Shown here piece after piece: positions 31,667 to 40,755 of a stretch of 41,790 nt of DNA (the stretch's first letter is position 1; each line of letters starts with the position of its first letter). Source of the DNA: Hydromicrobium sp964415365. Lineage in GTDB: Bacteria > Actinomycetota > Humimicrobiia > Humimicrobiales > Humimicrobiaceae. Position numbers and translations under genes: made by a program. The notes beneath the pieces are model-generated. The model ran no database searches, was not told the DNA's origin, and saw only the letters and a program-made list of their open reading frames with translations. The stretch lies in NCBI GenBank assembly GCA_964415365.1, contig CAYPYW010000018.1:1-41790 (forward strand). The letters are read 5' to 3'.

Positions 31667-33001
31667 TTGATTGGTACAATTAAAGACTTAATTTTATCTA
31701 TTGATATCGGAACTACAGTAGCAAAAACTGCACTTTTTGATCTTGATCTTAATTGTATTGATTCGGGGGATTCATTTTATGAATTACAAACGCCGGATGG
31801 ATTAAGCGTCGAGATCGATCCAGAGAGGTGGTGGAATGGCTTAAAAAAAGCCTTAAGCGGTTTAAAAATATCTTTAAAAAATATAATAATGATCACAATT
31901 TCTGCAAATACTCCAGGATTATCTTTCCTGAATACCCATGGTGACCCTTTAATACCCTCAATATTGCATATGGACAGGAGGAGCAAGAAACAGGCTAACT
32001 CAATATTAACGCTAATAGGTAAAAATTATTTATTGGAAAAAACCGGGAATTTACCGATGCTGGGCGGTTGTACAGCTTGTGGTATATTATGGGTAAAGGA
32101 AAATTATCCAGATATTTATTCCAGGGTCTATAAATTTAGTCATACAAACACTTTCATTGCGAAAAGATTAACAGGTAATTGGGCTATTGACCCTAGCAAT
32201 GCTTCATTAACATGTCTTTATAATACTACAACATTTGGTGGCTGGAATACAGATATTATAAGAGGTCTGGGTATAGATAATAGCAGGCTACCTGAAATAT
32301 TTCCATCGGAACAGATTATTGGAAAGCTTAAAAAAAATGTTGCCAGTGATCTGGGTTTAAAATCCGGTATCCCGGTTCTAATCGGAGGAAATGATGCAAT
32401 CTGCGCTGTACTGGGTGCGGGAGTGGAAAAAGAAGGTCAAATGCTTGATGTAATTGGAACAACAGAACTGTTTAATATTTGTACTGAAAAAGCCGTTTAT
32501 TCAACAAAATATAGTTTAAGAGCCCACATGTTAAAAAATAAGTGGTGTACGATATATATTCTTAACACCGGGGGAAAAGCTATAGAGTGGTTTTATGGGA
32601 ATTTTTATAAAGAAATGGATGAAAAATATTTTTTTAAAAAGCACTTGCCGGGATTATTGAATAAACAGAGTAAAGACATCCCGAAATTTATTCCTTATTT
32701 ATGCGGAGACAGGTATTCATTTAAAGATAAAAGTGCCTCATTTACACAAATAAAATTAAGTATGAATAGAGATGATTTTTTATTGTCAATATTAAATGGT
32801 ATAGCAATAAGTACCAAGAAGTATGTTGATGAGGTTGGTAAGAAAATTAAACTGGATAACATTATTTATGCATCTGGCGGCAGCATTAAGGAAATAATCG
32901 CCTTCAAGAAGAAGATTTTTCCAAAATTTAATTTTAAAATTGTAGAAAGCAGTTCATTGATTGGTGCTGCCAAGCTGGCATTGATGGCTTTAAATAAATA
33001 A
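31667..33001 (+). CDS. FGGY family carbohydrate kinase
   Basis: 444 residues, shorter than the usual ~490-520. The N-terminal ASKHA phosphate motif is LSIDIGTTVAKTALFD; the substrate region includes HMDRRSKKQ; the C-terminal domain has DVIGTTELF and the adenosine segment YASGGS. It phosphorylates a ketose, polyol or related sugar with ATP. The start is TTG with AAAGGA upstream. The missing length is spread in the C-terminal half rather than at an end, so it looks intact. It probably provides the phosphorylated substrate for the aldolase downstream. Confidence 0.88.
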   Translation: MIGTIKDLILSIDIGTTVAKTALFDLDLNCIDSGDSFYELQTPDGLSVEIDPERWWNGLKKALSGLKISLKNIIMITISANTPGLSFLNTHGDPLIPSILHMDRRSKKQANSILTLIGKNYLLEKTGNLPMLGGCTACGILWVKENYPDIYSRVYKFSHTNTFIAKRLTGNWAIDPSNASLTCLYNTTTFGGWNTDIIRGLGIDNSRLPEIFPSEQIIGKLKKNVASDLGLKSGIPVLIGGNDAICAVLGAGVEKEGQMLDVIGTTELFNICTEKAVYSTKYSLRAHMLKNKWCTIYILNTGGKAIEWFYGNFYKEMDEKYFFKKHLPGLLNKQSKDIPKFIPYLCGDRYSFKDKSASFTQIKLSMNRDDFLLSILNGIAISTKKYVDEVGKKIKLDNIIYASGGSIKEIIAFKKKIFPKFNFKIVESSSLIGAAKLALMALNK

Positions 33002-33065
33002 TGATTTCATTTTCCCTGATTTAAAGATTTTATTAATTTTTTAAAAAAACGGTAAATTAATAATT

Positions 33066-33968
33066 ATGAAAAGTTTAAATGTTATAAGAGATAAATTGAG
33101 CGGAGTGTTTGTACCTGTAGTCACACCGTTTATAAAGGATATTACTGAATATGAATCTCTAATGAATAATATAAGGAAATTAAATTCCAGCTCTGTTAAA
33201 GGATATTTCGTTCTTGGTTCAAATGGAGAAAATAAGAGTTTGACCACAGAGGAAAAGATGAAAATACTGGAGATCTTTGAAGAAAATAAAAGCAATAAGA
33301 CAATTATAGTAAATTGCGGTTGCGAGTCATCAATGGAAACAATCAAATTTGGCAGGGAAGCAGTAAAAAGAGGAGCAGATTTTATTGCTGCTTTAACGCC
33401 CAGTTATTTTAACAGGCAGATAAATGAAAATGAACTGACTGATTATTATTTTGAAATCGCTGAAAGCATAAAAAAGCCCTTAATTTTATATAATGCACCG
33501 GCATTCGCAGGGGGCAAAAAAATTATGCCTGCAGTCGTAAAGAATTTGGCTTTGCACCAGAATATTGTTGGGATAAAAGACAGTTCTTCTGACAGCATTA
33601 TGGATTACATAATATCAACTTTTGATATAAGTAATTTTTTTGTCCTCTCTGGCACTATAAATAATTTTTTTATAGGTATTTTGAATGGAGCAATCGGGGG
33701 TGTTTTATCCATAGCAAATGCTTTTCCGGAAATATTATGCAGGTTATACAGTTTACTGATTGAAAATAATATAGGAGAGGCAAAAGAATTAAATCTAAAA
33801 ATGCTTATATTAAGTAAAGAAATTTCCAAGTATGGGGTAAGTGGTGTCAAAGCCTTGATGACTTTGAATGATTTTTTTGGAGGAGAACCAAGGAGACCTT
33901 TAAGAGCACTGGATACAGAACAAATTGAAAAGATTAAAAATCTTCTTAAGATAATCAAAATCTGTTAG
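33066..33968 (+). CDS. DapA/NanA-family Schiff-base aldolase or dehydratase
   Basis: 300 residues of the dihydrodipicolinate synthase/N-acetylneuraminate lyase family. GVFVPVVTPF opens the barrel, GSNGENKSL is the pyruvate-carboxylate loop, Tyr142 lies in LYNAPAFAG and the Schiff-base Lys171 in GIKDSSSD. The GSNGE loop is closer to sugar-acid aldolases (2-keto-3-deoxy acid type) than to the GTTGE of DapA, which fits the neighbouring kinase and dehydrogenases. It would cleave a 2-keto-3-deoxy sugar acid to pyruvate and an aldehyde. No Shine-Dalgarno is seen. Confidence 0.88.
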   Translation: MKSLNVIRDKLSGVFVPVVTPFIKDITEYESLMNNIRKLNSSSVKGYFVLGSNGENKSLTTEEKMKILEIFEENKSNKTIIVNCGCESSMETIKFGREAVKRGADFIAALTPSYFNRQINENELTDYYFEIAESIKKPLILYNAPAFAGGKKIMPAVVKNLALHQNIVGIKDSSSDSIMDYIISTFDISNFFVLSGTINNFFIGILNGAIGGVLSIANAFPEILCRLYSLLIENNIGEAKELNLKMLILSKEISKYGVSGVKALMTLNDFFGGEPRRPLRALDTEQIEKIKNLLKIIKIC

Positions 33969-34050
33969 GAAAGAGATCTGATTTATCAGACAATAAAAAT
34001 GTAAACTTTTATTACCTAGTAACTTAAGGTTTAAGTTAAGGGGGAAAATT

Positions 34051-35097
34051 ATGAAAGCTATTGTATTTGAAAGAAAGGAAATAGTTTTATATAAAGATGT
34101 TGAAGATCCGGAAATAGGCGATGATGAGGTATTAATAAAGGTAAAATATTGCGGTTTATGTGGTACAGATTTAGCTTCTTACCTGGGTGATATGCCCTAT
34201 ATTAGTGCCGGGAAGCAGAAATACCCTTTTATACCCGGGCACGAATGGTCAGGTCAAGTAATAAAAACCGGTAAAATTGTTATGAATGTAAAGAAGGGTG
34301 ATAAGGTTACAGGTGATGTATCGATAGGTTGCGGGAAATGCCTGGATTGTCTTGAAGGCAATTACCATCTGTGTGATAACAGAATCGAAGTTGGCAATCT
34401 TGGAAATAAGCCTGGTGGCATGGCTCAGTATATAGTAATGCCGGAACGACACCTGTACAAATTACCTGATAATGTAGATTTCATGGAAGGTGCTATTGTT
34501 GAACCTTTGGCAACTGCTCTGCACGGACTGGACAGAAAAAAAATCAGGTTTAATGAAAATATACTAATAACTGGTACTGGTCTCATTGGAATACTTGCTG
34601 CTCAAGTTGCAGGTACCAATTTAAACTCAAATGTTGTACTTACAGGAAGGACTGATGAAAAACTGGATATTGCACGCCAATGTGGAGTAAAAAATATTGT
34701 GAACATAAAAGAAGTTGATCTTCAGAGCTATTTAAATAAACTTGGGATGCTTGATAAAATCACATTTTGCATAGAATGTTCTGGAAATATATCTGCATTA
34801 ATGCAGTGCATTGATTTTGTAAAACCAGGAGGGCACATCAGTATAATAGGTTTTTTTGAAAACTATACAGAAGTGGTCAATATAGATAAAATTACAATGA
34901 AGAACCTGGAAATCCACGGAGTACTTGCAAGTCCTAATTATTTTAATTCTGCTTTATTACTTCTTGAGAAAAAATTAATCAACTACAAACCGATTATTTC
35001 CAAAGTATTTGAGCTCAGGGAGACAAAAGCTGCTATAGATTATTTACTGGATAAGAAGAACAGAGCAATAAAAGTTATGATTAATTGTGATGCTTAA
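34051..35097 (+). CDS. Zinc-dependent alcohol/polyol dehydrogenase (MDR family)
   Basis: 348 residues. Catalytic zinc ligands are in YCGLCGTDLASY and PGHEWSGQV; the structural zinc site is CGKCLDCLEGNYHLC. The NAD(P) fold begins ILITGTGLIGILAAQVAG. It belongs with sorbitol/threonine dehydrogenase-type enzymes that oxidise a secondary alcohol of a polyol or sugar. A GGGGGAAA-like site precedes the ATG. It is embedded in the 29944-36830 gene run. Confidence 0.9.
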   Translation: MKAIVFERKEIVLYKDVEDPEIGDDEVLIKVKYCGLCGTDLASYLGDMPYISAGKQKYPFIPGHEWSGQVIKTGKIVMNVKKGDKVTGDVSIGCGKCLDCLEGNYHLCDNRIEVGNLGNKPGGMAQYIVMPERHLYKLPDNVDFMEGAIVEPLATALHGLDRKKIRFNENILITGTGLIGILAAQVAGTNLNSNVVLTGRTDEKLDIARQCGVKNIVNIKEVDLQSYLNKLGMLDKITFCIECSGNISALMQCIDFVKPGGHISIIGFFENYTEVVNIDKITMKNLEIHGVLASPNYFNSALLLLEKKLINYKPIISKVFELRETKAAIDYLLDKKNRAIKVMINCDA

Positions 35098-35127
35098 AGA
35101 TAAAAGTATTAAAGCTGGAGGGATTCA

Positions 35128-36051
35128 ATGTCTGGAATCATTATATCTGAAAGAAATTACAAGCAATTTGGCAAATGTATAGAGATTTCCAATGGTATTG
35201 TTGACCTTCTGACCACAGTAGAGATAGGGCCAAGGATTATTAGATACGGGTTTACCGGACTCCAAAATGAATTCTGTGATTATTCATCTTTGAAATTAAA
35301 AGTCAGAAATGATGACTGGCAGTTATTAGGAGGACACCGCCTATGGCACAGCCCTGAAGCATTTCCAAGGACATATTTTCCGGATAATAATCCTGTAGAT
35401 TGGGAAAAAATAGAAAATGGTATTAGAGTCACAAGTGAAATCCAAAAGTGGGTACAGATAAAAAAGGTAATGGAAATAACTCTGTCTCCTAAAGATTCTA
35501 AGGTGAGGGTCCTTCATAAACTGATAAATAGAAATGCATGGGCTATAGAACTTGCAGTATGGTCACTGACAGTTATGGCATCTGGAGGAAAAGAGATAAT
35601 TCCCCAACCACAAAATAAAAGCCACTTTTCAGATGGTTTCAAGGGAGCAAGAGTTATCTCCCTATGGTCTTATACTAAAATGAATGACCCCAGAGTTTAC
35701 TGGGGAGATAAATACATAACATTACAGCATGATAAGGATATTGAAGCGAATATAAAATTTGGCATTTCAAATGAAGATGGGTGGGGTGCGTATATTAATA
35801 AAAATCACCTGTTCATTAAAAAATATGATTATTATTTTGGGGAGAAATATCCGGATGGTGGGGTATCCTATGAGACTTATGCCTGTGATTTTATGCTTGA
35901 AATGGAATCATTATCACCACTTGTTTTACTTGAGCCAAATGGGGAAACGGTACATATAAAAGAATGGAAATTGATAGATAATTTGAATATGCCATCTGAT
36001 AATGAGCAGCAAATCGGAAAAATTGTTGATAGATATATTAAAATATTTTAA
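35128..36051 (+). CDS. DUF4380-like, galactose-mutarotase-fold protein
   Basis: 307 residues, predicted all-beta. IVDLLTTVEIGPRIIRYGF is the N-terminal strand pair and GGHRLWHSPEAFPRTYFPDN the most conserved block, as in the DUF4380 group of the mutarotase/aldose-epimerase-like beta-sandwich superfamily. Such proteins probably bind or epimerise a sugar; the catalytic chemistry is not established. GCTGGAGGG precedes the ATG. It lies between an alcohol dehydrogenase and an SDR. Confidence 0.72.
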   Translation: MSGIIISERNYKQFGKCIEISNGIVDLLTTVEIGPRIIRYGFTGLQNEFCDYSSLKLKVRNDDWQLLGGHRLWHSPEAFPRTYFPDNNPVDWEKIENGIRVTSEIQKWVQIKKVMEITLSPKDSKVRVLHKLINRNAWAIELAVWSLTVMASGGKEIIPQPQNKSHFSDGFKGARVISLWSYTKMNDPRVYWGDKYITLQHDKDIEANIKFGISNEDGWGAYINKNHLFIKKYDYYFGEKYPDGGVSYETYACDFMLEMESLSPLVLLEPNGETVHIKEWKLIDNLNMPSDNEQQIGKIVDRYIKIF

Positions 36052-36080
36052 AAATCCTGTTGTTGAAAAGGGGATTTATT

Positions 36081-36830
36081 ATGACAGATAGACTTAAAGG
36101 TAAGGTAGCAATTATTACAGGGGCGAGTACAGGAATCGGGAAAGGTATAGCCCGGATATTTGTTTCTGAAGGTGCAAAAGTGATTATCTGTTCAAGAAAT
36201 GAAAAGAAATTAAACGATACAAAGTATGAGATTGGAAGCGAAAACCTGTTTGCAGTCAAGTGTGATGTTACGAATGTTTCTGAAGTCAGAAATCTTATTT
36301 CCAGTACAGTAAGAAGGCTGGGTAAATTAGATGTTCTCGTTAACAATGCTGGAAAGAATGGTGTACGACTCTTTACGATAGAAGATACTACAGAGGAGGA
36401 ATGGGATGAATTTCACGGTATTAATGCAAAAGGGGCTTTTCTGGTTTCAAAATATGCAATCCCGGAAATTAGAAAATCAGGTGGCGGCTCTATAGTATTC
36501 ATATCATCAATATATGCTCATTTGGGCTATAAAAACTGTGGCTGCTACAATTCTTCTAAAGCAGCGATGGAGGGGCTTGTAAGAGGAATGGCAATAGATT
36601 TGGCTATTGATAATATTAGAGTTAATGCAATAAGGTCCGGGCATGTAATAGTTGAAAGTCTAAAAAAATTAAGGGAAAATATGATGGATCAAATAGTATC
36701 CAGCATTCCGGCAGGTCGTCTTGGCACACCTGAAGATATAGCATGGGCAGCTGTATACCTGGCATCTGATGAATCATCCTGGGTAACTGGTTCATTAATT
36801 GCTGTCGACGGAGGTTACAGCGCAATTTAA
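36081..36830 (+). CDS. Short-chain dehydrogenase/reductase
   Basis: 249 residues from the ATG at 36081, preceded by AAAAGGGGA; an in-frame TTG at 36060 would add seven residues and lacks a site. The cofactor loop is TGASTGIGKG, NNAG follows, and the catalytic Ser and YxxxK are in FISSIYAH and CYNSSKAAM. DGGYS ends the protein as in classical glucose-dehydrogenase-like SDRs. It oxidises a sugar or polyol hydroxyl, or reduces the ketone, and is the last gene of the run. Confidence 0.9.
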   Translation: MTDRLKGKVAIITGASTGIGKGIARIFVSEGAKVIICSRNEKKLNDTKYEIGSENLFAVKCDVTNVSEVRNLISSTVRRLGKLDVLVNNAGKNGVRLFTIEDTTEEEWDEFHGINAKGAFLVSKYAIPEIRKSGGGSIVFISSIYAHLGYKNCGCYNSSKAAMEGLVRGMAIDLAIDNIRVNAIRSGHVIVESLKKLRENMMDQIVSSIPAGRLGTPEDIAWAAVYLASDESSWVTGSLIAVDGGYSAI

Positions 36831-36858
36831 TATTTTATTTAATAAATTCTCAGTAATA

Positions 36859-36881
36859 AGGGTTTTATTTATAACAACCCT
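36859..36881 (+). terminator. Hairpin after the SDR gene
   Basis: AGGGTT (36859-36864) pairs with AACCCT (36876-36881) across an 11-base loop, 29 bases after the SDR stop. No T-run follows, so it could be a weak terminator or a 3' stabilising hairpin. Confidence 0.3.
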
Positions 36882-36930
36882 ATACTATAAATGAGAATCT
36901 TGGATAGGAAATTTTGCATATAAAATTATA

Positions 36931-37387
36931 AATCCTGATAAAAAAATACTAGACCTTATATGCATCGGGGAAACCACAATAGATATTTTCTGCAACGGGC
37001 TTGCAAAGGTACCGGAAAGCGGACAGGGGGGTCGTGGAAGATATCGCTTTCTATCTCGGGGGATGTCCTGCCAATACTGCTATTGCTGCATCAAAGTTTG
37101 AACTCAGAACAGGCCTTATTTCTGCCATTGGAAATGATGTATGGGGAAACATATTGCTTGATGAACTGAAAAGGGCAGGGGTGGACACAGCCAATGTAAA
37201 GAAGTTCAGGGGATTTAATACCGGAAAAAAACATAGTTCTCAATGTAAAAAATAAAGACAGGGCTATGATTCATGATAACGGGGCGAATGTAATGCTGGA
37301 TGCAGGATGCATAGATAAGAAGGTCATTAAAAATGCGAAATCTGTAATTCTCAGTTCCTATATTTCAGCCTTGGCCAAGTTATACAG
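36931..37387 (+). pseudogene. pfkB-family kinase pseudogene, 5' half only
   Basis: The sequence is a clear degraded copy of the kinase gene at 6222: LDLICIGETTIDIFCNGLAK, LGGCPANTAIAASKFELRTG, IGNDVWGNILLDELKRAGVD and DRAMIHDNGANVMLD all match. The frame breaks twice, once in the G-run near 37025 and once in the A-run near 37230. Homology stops near 37385 (LSSYISALAKLY), where the sequence continues as an ABC permease fragment. It is not a functional gene. Confidence 0.88.
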
Positions 37388-37630
37388 TTTACTAAGATTT
37401 TTGATCTGGTATATGTGTTTACAAGTGGAGGTCCCGGTAGGGCTACTGAAGTTTTACCACTCCTAATTTTTAAAACAGCTCTTAAGTTTTTTAGGTTTGG
37501 AACAGCTTCAGCTTTATCTGTAGTGGCTATATTAATTTCTCTGGCTTTTGGTATATGACTATTAAGGAAAAATAGATAAAATCTTTTAATAAAAGAGAAG
37601 TTTTTCTTATTTTTTTAATAATTATTTTAA
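37388..37630 (+). pseudogene. ABC sugar permease fragments (3' end of MalF-type, 5' end of MalG-type)
   Basis: Directly joined to the pfkB fragment, this stretch matches positions 19355-19610: AAGATTTTTGA-CTGGTATATGTG and GGTTTGG(A/T)ACAGCTTCAGC, through the permease 1 stop region into the start of permease 2 (AAATCTTTTAATAAA). It contains an in-frame stop and lacks the rest of both genes. A second kinase/importer locus must have existed and been collapsed by deletion. An IS200/IS605 end follows at once. Confidence 0.85.
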
Positions 37631-38167
37631 TCTGCCGTTGAACCACCAGACTTCAATCTGGTGATGGATAGGCAGTCCAAATGTAGTATAATGGGTACAA
37701 TAAGGATTTAGAAAAAGTACCCATGCAATATACAATATACAGTATCACATAGTCTGAACTCCTCGATATCGTAGAAAACTATTAGTAAAGGGTGTTAAAG
37801 AATATTTAGAAAAACTTCTTTCAAATATAGACTGACTTAATGAAGATATCGAGGTAAGGAAAGTAAATGTATGTGAAGATCATGTTCATATAGTTATGGT
37901 AATACCACCGAGAGTTTCAGTTGCCAATGTTATAAATATATGAAATTGGTAAGTGGGGCCAAGCTTAAAGAAAAGTTTGAGTTTGTCAAAAAAGTAATGT
38001 ATGGAAGAGGTAAAATATGGTCAAGAGGTTATTGTGTATCTACAGTAGGACTTAATGAAAAAGCTATTATGGATTATGTAGAATATCAATACAAAGAGGA
38101 TACAGGGCAACTGGAACCTGAATTGGGGGGATAATATAAGAAGCCCCCGACTTCACTTCAGTCGGGT
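37631..38167 (+). mobile_element. Degenerate IS200/IS605-family element
   Basis: Both ends carry small subterminal hairpins: CACCAGA-CTTCAA-TCTGGTG at 37644-37663 and CCCGACT-N7-AGTCGGG at 38146-38166. Between them is a broken Y1 transposase. No terminal inverted repeats are present, as expected for this family. On the left it interrupts an ABC permease fragment; on the right it abuts a Gfo/Idh fragment, so it sits at a rearrangement junction. There is no associated tnpB. Confidence 0.8.
37735..38134 (+). pseudogene. tnpA: IS200/IS605 TnpA (Y1 HUH transposase) pseudogene
   Basis: In several frames the sequence reads KGVKEYLEKLLSNID, then VNVCEDHVHIVMVIPPRVSV with the HUH motif (HVH), then KLKEKFEFVKKVMYGRGKIW and SRGYCVSTVGLNEKAIMDYV with the downstream Tyr region. 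At least one stop near 37835 and a frameshift near 37940 separate these parts; the longest open piece is 37940-38134. It is inactive. Confidence 0.85.
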
Positions 38168-38260
38168 GAGATTCACTTTCTTTGAATTTTTAATGGCGGG
38201 AATGTATTGTATTACTACCACATCTCCGCAACCAATTATGCCTATATCTACTTTTCTCAT
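38167..38260 (-). pseudogene. 5' fragment of a third Gfo/Idh paralogue
   Basis: On the minus strand an ATG at 38260, with GGAGGAGG just upstream, begins MRKVDIGIIGCGDVVVIQYI followed by PAIKNSKKVNLT, closely matching the starts of the genes at 28874 and 23415. The match ends exactly at the right-end hairpin of the IS element. Only about 31 codons survive. Confidence 0.85.
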
Positions 38261-38609
38261 AAAACCTCCTCCTTAAAAAAGTGATGTATTCGTGTGATCT
38301 AATTAGAAAATTTGTGGATATACTAAACAATTTTGTAAATTCCTAAAATTTATAGTTAAAGATTCAATTTAAATATAATTTATCTTTCATAAAGTTTAGC
38401 TTCATTAATATTAAATTCCAGAATAAAAATTGACTTTAAGAATAAAGGACCAGTAAATTCTAATTAAATTATTATCATCATAAAATATATTTTGCATCTT
38501 TAAAAGTAAAATATAAAATTAATTTGAAATTCAGTGTCTTATATTATTAAATGTTTCTATGGATATATTTTTTAATATAAATCTATTGTGAAATGAAAGA
38601 GGGTCAAAG
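38261..38609. other. AT-rich intergenic stretch
   Basis: No gene is seen. Near 38264-38275 is the ribosome binding site of the minus-strand Gfo/Idh fragment, and part of the sequence beyond it resembles the region upstream of paralogue B, so it is probably its old promoter region. TTGACT at 38430-38435 with TAAATT at 38454-38459 (spacer 18) is a weak candidate promoter for the alcohol dehydrogenase gene. Confidence 0.35.
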
Positions 38610-39776
38610 ATGAAAAATTTTATTTTTTACAATCCGACGAAGATAATCTTTGGCAGAGGTGAGGAATCAAAGACAGGTAAAGAGGTGAAAAAATATGCTG
38701 ATGAAATACTTCTGCATTATGGAAGTTCAAGCATAAAAAAGTACGGTGTCTATGACAGGATAATTAAATCGCTTAAGGAGGAAAAAATCAATGTAATTGA
38801 ACTTTCAGGGGTACAGCCAAATCCAAGATTGAGCCTTGTTTATGAAGGCATAAGAATTTGCAGGGAAAATGATATAAATTTTATTCTGGCTGTTGGAGGC
38901 GGCAGTGTTATAGATTCTGCAAAAGGAATAGCCGCTGGAGTGAAGTATGATGGCGATGTCTGGGATCTTTATAAGCCAAACGGTAAAAAAGCCGGTGATA
39001 TTCTACCAATAGGAGTAGTCCTTACCATTCCGGCAGCCGGCAGTGAATCAAGTGAAGCTTCAGTTATAACAAAAGAGGAGGGACTGCTTAAAAGGTGTTA
39101 TGATGATATTGACCTTAGACCGAAATTTGCAATATTAAACCCAGAAATTACTTTTACACTTCCAAAAGACCAAACAGCTTTTGGAATATCAGATATATTA
39201 GCACATGGTCTGGAAAGGTATTTTACAAATGTTAAAAATGTAGATTTTACCGACAGACTACTTGAAGGTACCTTAAAATCATTGATAAGAAACTCTTATA
39301 TTGTAATTGAAAATCCTAGAAATTATCATGCGAGAGCGGAAATAATGTGGATTTCTACAGTAATGCATAACGGTTTATTTGGAACTGGAAGAATTGAAGA
39401 TTGGGCAAGTCACGATATAGAGCATGAGTTGAGCGGCATATATGATATTGCTCATGGTGCAGGCCTTGCAGTTATAATTCCAGCATGGATGAAATATGTT
39501 TATAAACATGACATTAAAAGATTTGCTCAGTTTGCCCAGAGGGTATTTGATGTCGACGTATACTTTGGCGAAGAGGAAAAAATGGCAATTGAGGGTATTA
39601 AAAGGCTGGAGAGTTTTTATAAGGATATGGGTCTTCCAACCAGATTGAACGAATTAAACATTCAGGATGATAGATTTGAAGAAATGGCGGAAAAGTGCAT
39701 TGACAGGGGAATGCCGGGGAATTTTGTAAAATTAAATAAAAAAGATATTATAAGTATTTATAAGATTGCTGAATAG
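38610..39776 (+). CDS. Iron-containing alcohol dehydrogenase (BdhA/YqhD-type)
   Basis: 388 residues of family III alcohol dehydrogenases. The cofactor motif is GGGSVIDSAKGIA; metal ligands follow in order: Asp in GISDILAHGLERYF, its His in LAHG, and two His in SHDIEHELSGIYDIAHGAGL. The N-terminus NFIFYNPTKIIFG is typical of the butanol dehydrogenase/YqhD branch, usually NADPH-linked aldehyde reductases. GAGGG lies upstream of the ATG. It is a single transcription unit, well preserved amid degraded sequence. It could reduce an aldehyde or hydroxyketone made by the sugar pathways, for example the product of the radical enzyme. Confidence 0.92.
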   Translation: MKNFIFYNPTKIIFGRGEESKTGKEVKKYADEILLHYGSSSIKKYGVYDRIIKSLKEEKINVIELSGVQPNPRLSLVYEGIRICRENDINFILAVGGGSVIDSAKGIAAGVKYDGDVWDLYKPNGKKAGDILPIGVVLTIPAAGSESSEASVITKEEGLLKRCYDDIDLRPKFAILNPEITFTLPKDQTAFGISDILAHGLERYFTNVKNVDFTDRLLEGTLKSLIRNSYIVIENPRNYHARAEIMWISTVMHNGLFGTGRIEDWASHDIEHELSGIYDIAHGAGLAVIIPAWMKYVYKHDIKRFAQFAQRVFDVDVYFGEEEKMAIEGIKRLESFYKDMGLPTRLNELNIQDDRFEEMAEKCIDRGMPGNFVKLNKKDIISIYKIAE

Positions 39777-39786
39777 TTTAAGAGTC

Positions 39787-39806
39787 AAATATCTTTGATA
39801 TTTTTT
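39787..39806 (+). terminator. Intrinsic terminator, AT-rich
   Basis: AAATATC (39787-39793), a TTT loop and GATATTT (39797-39803) form a stem ending in a run of T, 10 bases after the alcohol dehydrogenase stop. The stem is AT-rich and so weak. Confidence 0.45.
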
Positions 39807-39979
39807 ATAGTAATATACTCTCCTGGTAGATTACTATAAGCAGAATAGTAAATGGTAAGATTATAAATGCATGATCAAACTGGGACGAGCTGGGAATGAT
39901 AAAAAAGTTAGGTGGAGTTGTATCTTTCCCTGAATAGAATATTTTAAATTTTACACATATTTTATTATTATTAAAATAC

Positions 39980-40240
39980 TTAGTTCAGGTATAAAATACC
40001 CTCATCTGAGCCAATAGTTCTAGTTCTAATTTTATCCACTGTCCCCTTGAAACCTAAACATATTTCCGAAATTGGCTTATTATCATCAATTACTTGATTA
40101 AAGTGTTCGAGTTTGTAAAGGTTAGGGGAGCCATTCTTTATTCAAAAATCATACGAATATGAAATTTCTTTTAATTGTCTTTAGTTCGTCTTTTAAATCG
40201 GTAAATTCATTAGAATAAAAAGTTCGAAATGTGTCCACTA
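39980..40240 (-). pseudogene. Protein-coding remnant, possibly Gfo/Idh C-terminus
   Basis: The minus strand reads TFYSNEFTDLKDELKTIKRN in one frame and, after a break near 40145, NGSPNLYKLEHFNQVIDDNK followed by PISEICLGFKGTVDKIR to a stop at 39980. The pattern LEHFxxxIxxNKPIS...G resembles the C-terminal end of Gfo/Idh enzymes but the last part is diverged. No start is present. Identification is tentative; that it is degraded coding sequence is more secure. Confidence 0.4.
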
Positions 40241-40437
40241 AGTGAAGCCAGTTTTGATTATTACCGGCTCTTCACCGGCAAACGGGACTCTTAAGGCTAA
40301 ATTTAATAATTAGTTCCTGCTGAATAATTCAGCTTAAAATATAACAGAATATGGAAAATATGGATATAAACAAATTAAAAAGACCTGTAAAATATGGTAA
40401 AATTCCTTTAAAACTACTACATAATAAAGGAGACCAT
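40241..40437. other. Intergenic region before the transposase fragment
   Basis: This stretch probably includes the left part of an insertion sequence. It has a perfect palindrome GCTGAATAATTCAGC at 40319-40333 and a short direct repeat ACCGGC near 40263 and 40274. An in-frame ATG at 40351 would extend the following fragment by 29 residues, but AAAGGAGA before 40438 marks the proper start. I cannot place the exact IS end. Confidence 0.35.
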
Positions 40438-40740
40438 ATGTTTACAGGCCTTAAGTATCAATTAGAAATAACTGATACTCTAATTGATGACATTTTACCC
40501 CAAGACAATGAACTAATCAAATTAAAAAAGGCTTCAAACTGGGAAAAAATAAACAGCATATACAAAGAGTGCTTCCCTTCAAAAAGAGGAAGGGCCACTA
40601 AAAAGACTGATATTGCCCTCGGGCTACTTATCCTAAAACACTTATACAGAAAATCAGACAGAGACCTTGTAAGGGACCTCCACCTAAACACCTCCTACAT
40701 GCACTTCTGCGGCCTTTCCTATGAGGAAGTGGCAAATGCA
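40438..40740 (+). pseudogene. IS5-like transposase fragment (DUF772-type N-terminus)
   Basis: From the ATG at 40438, behind AAAGGAGA, about 100 residues match the N-terminal domain of IS4/IS5-group transposases: FTGLKYQLEITDTLIDDILP, a KRGRATKKTDIALGLLILKH block and the helix ending LHLNTSYMHFCGLSYEEV. The DDE catalytic domain is missing. The frame runs on without a stop into a DsrE-family protein, so the insertion's remainder was deleted right at that gene's 5' end. Confidence 0.82.
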
Positions 40741-40755
40741 AACAGAAAGGAACCA

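Noticed and set aside
33066..33968. Annotation as dihydrodipicolinate synthase of lysine synthesis
   Set aside because: The GSNGE loop and the sugar-pathway neighbours fit a sugar-acid aldolase better than DapA.
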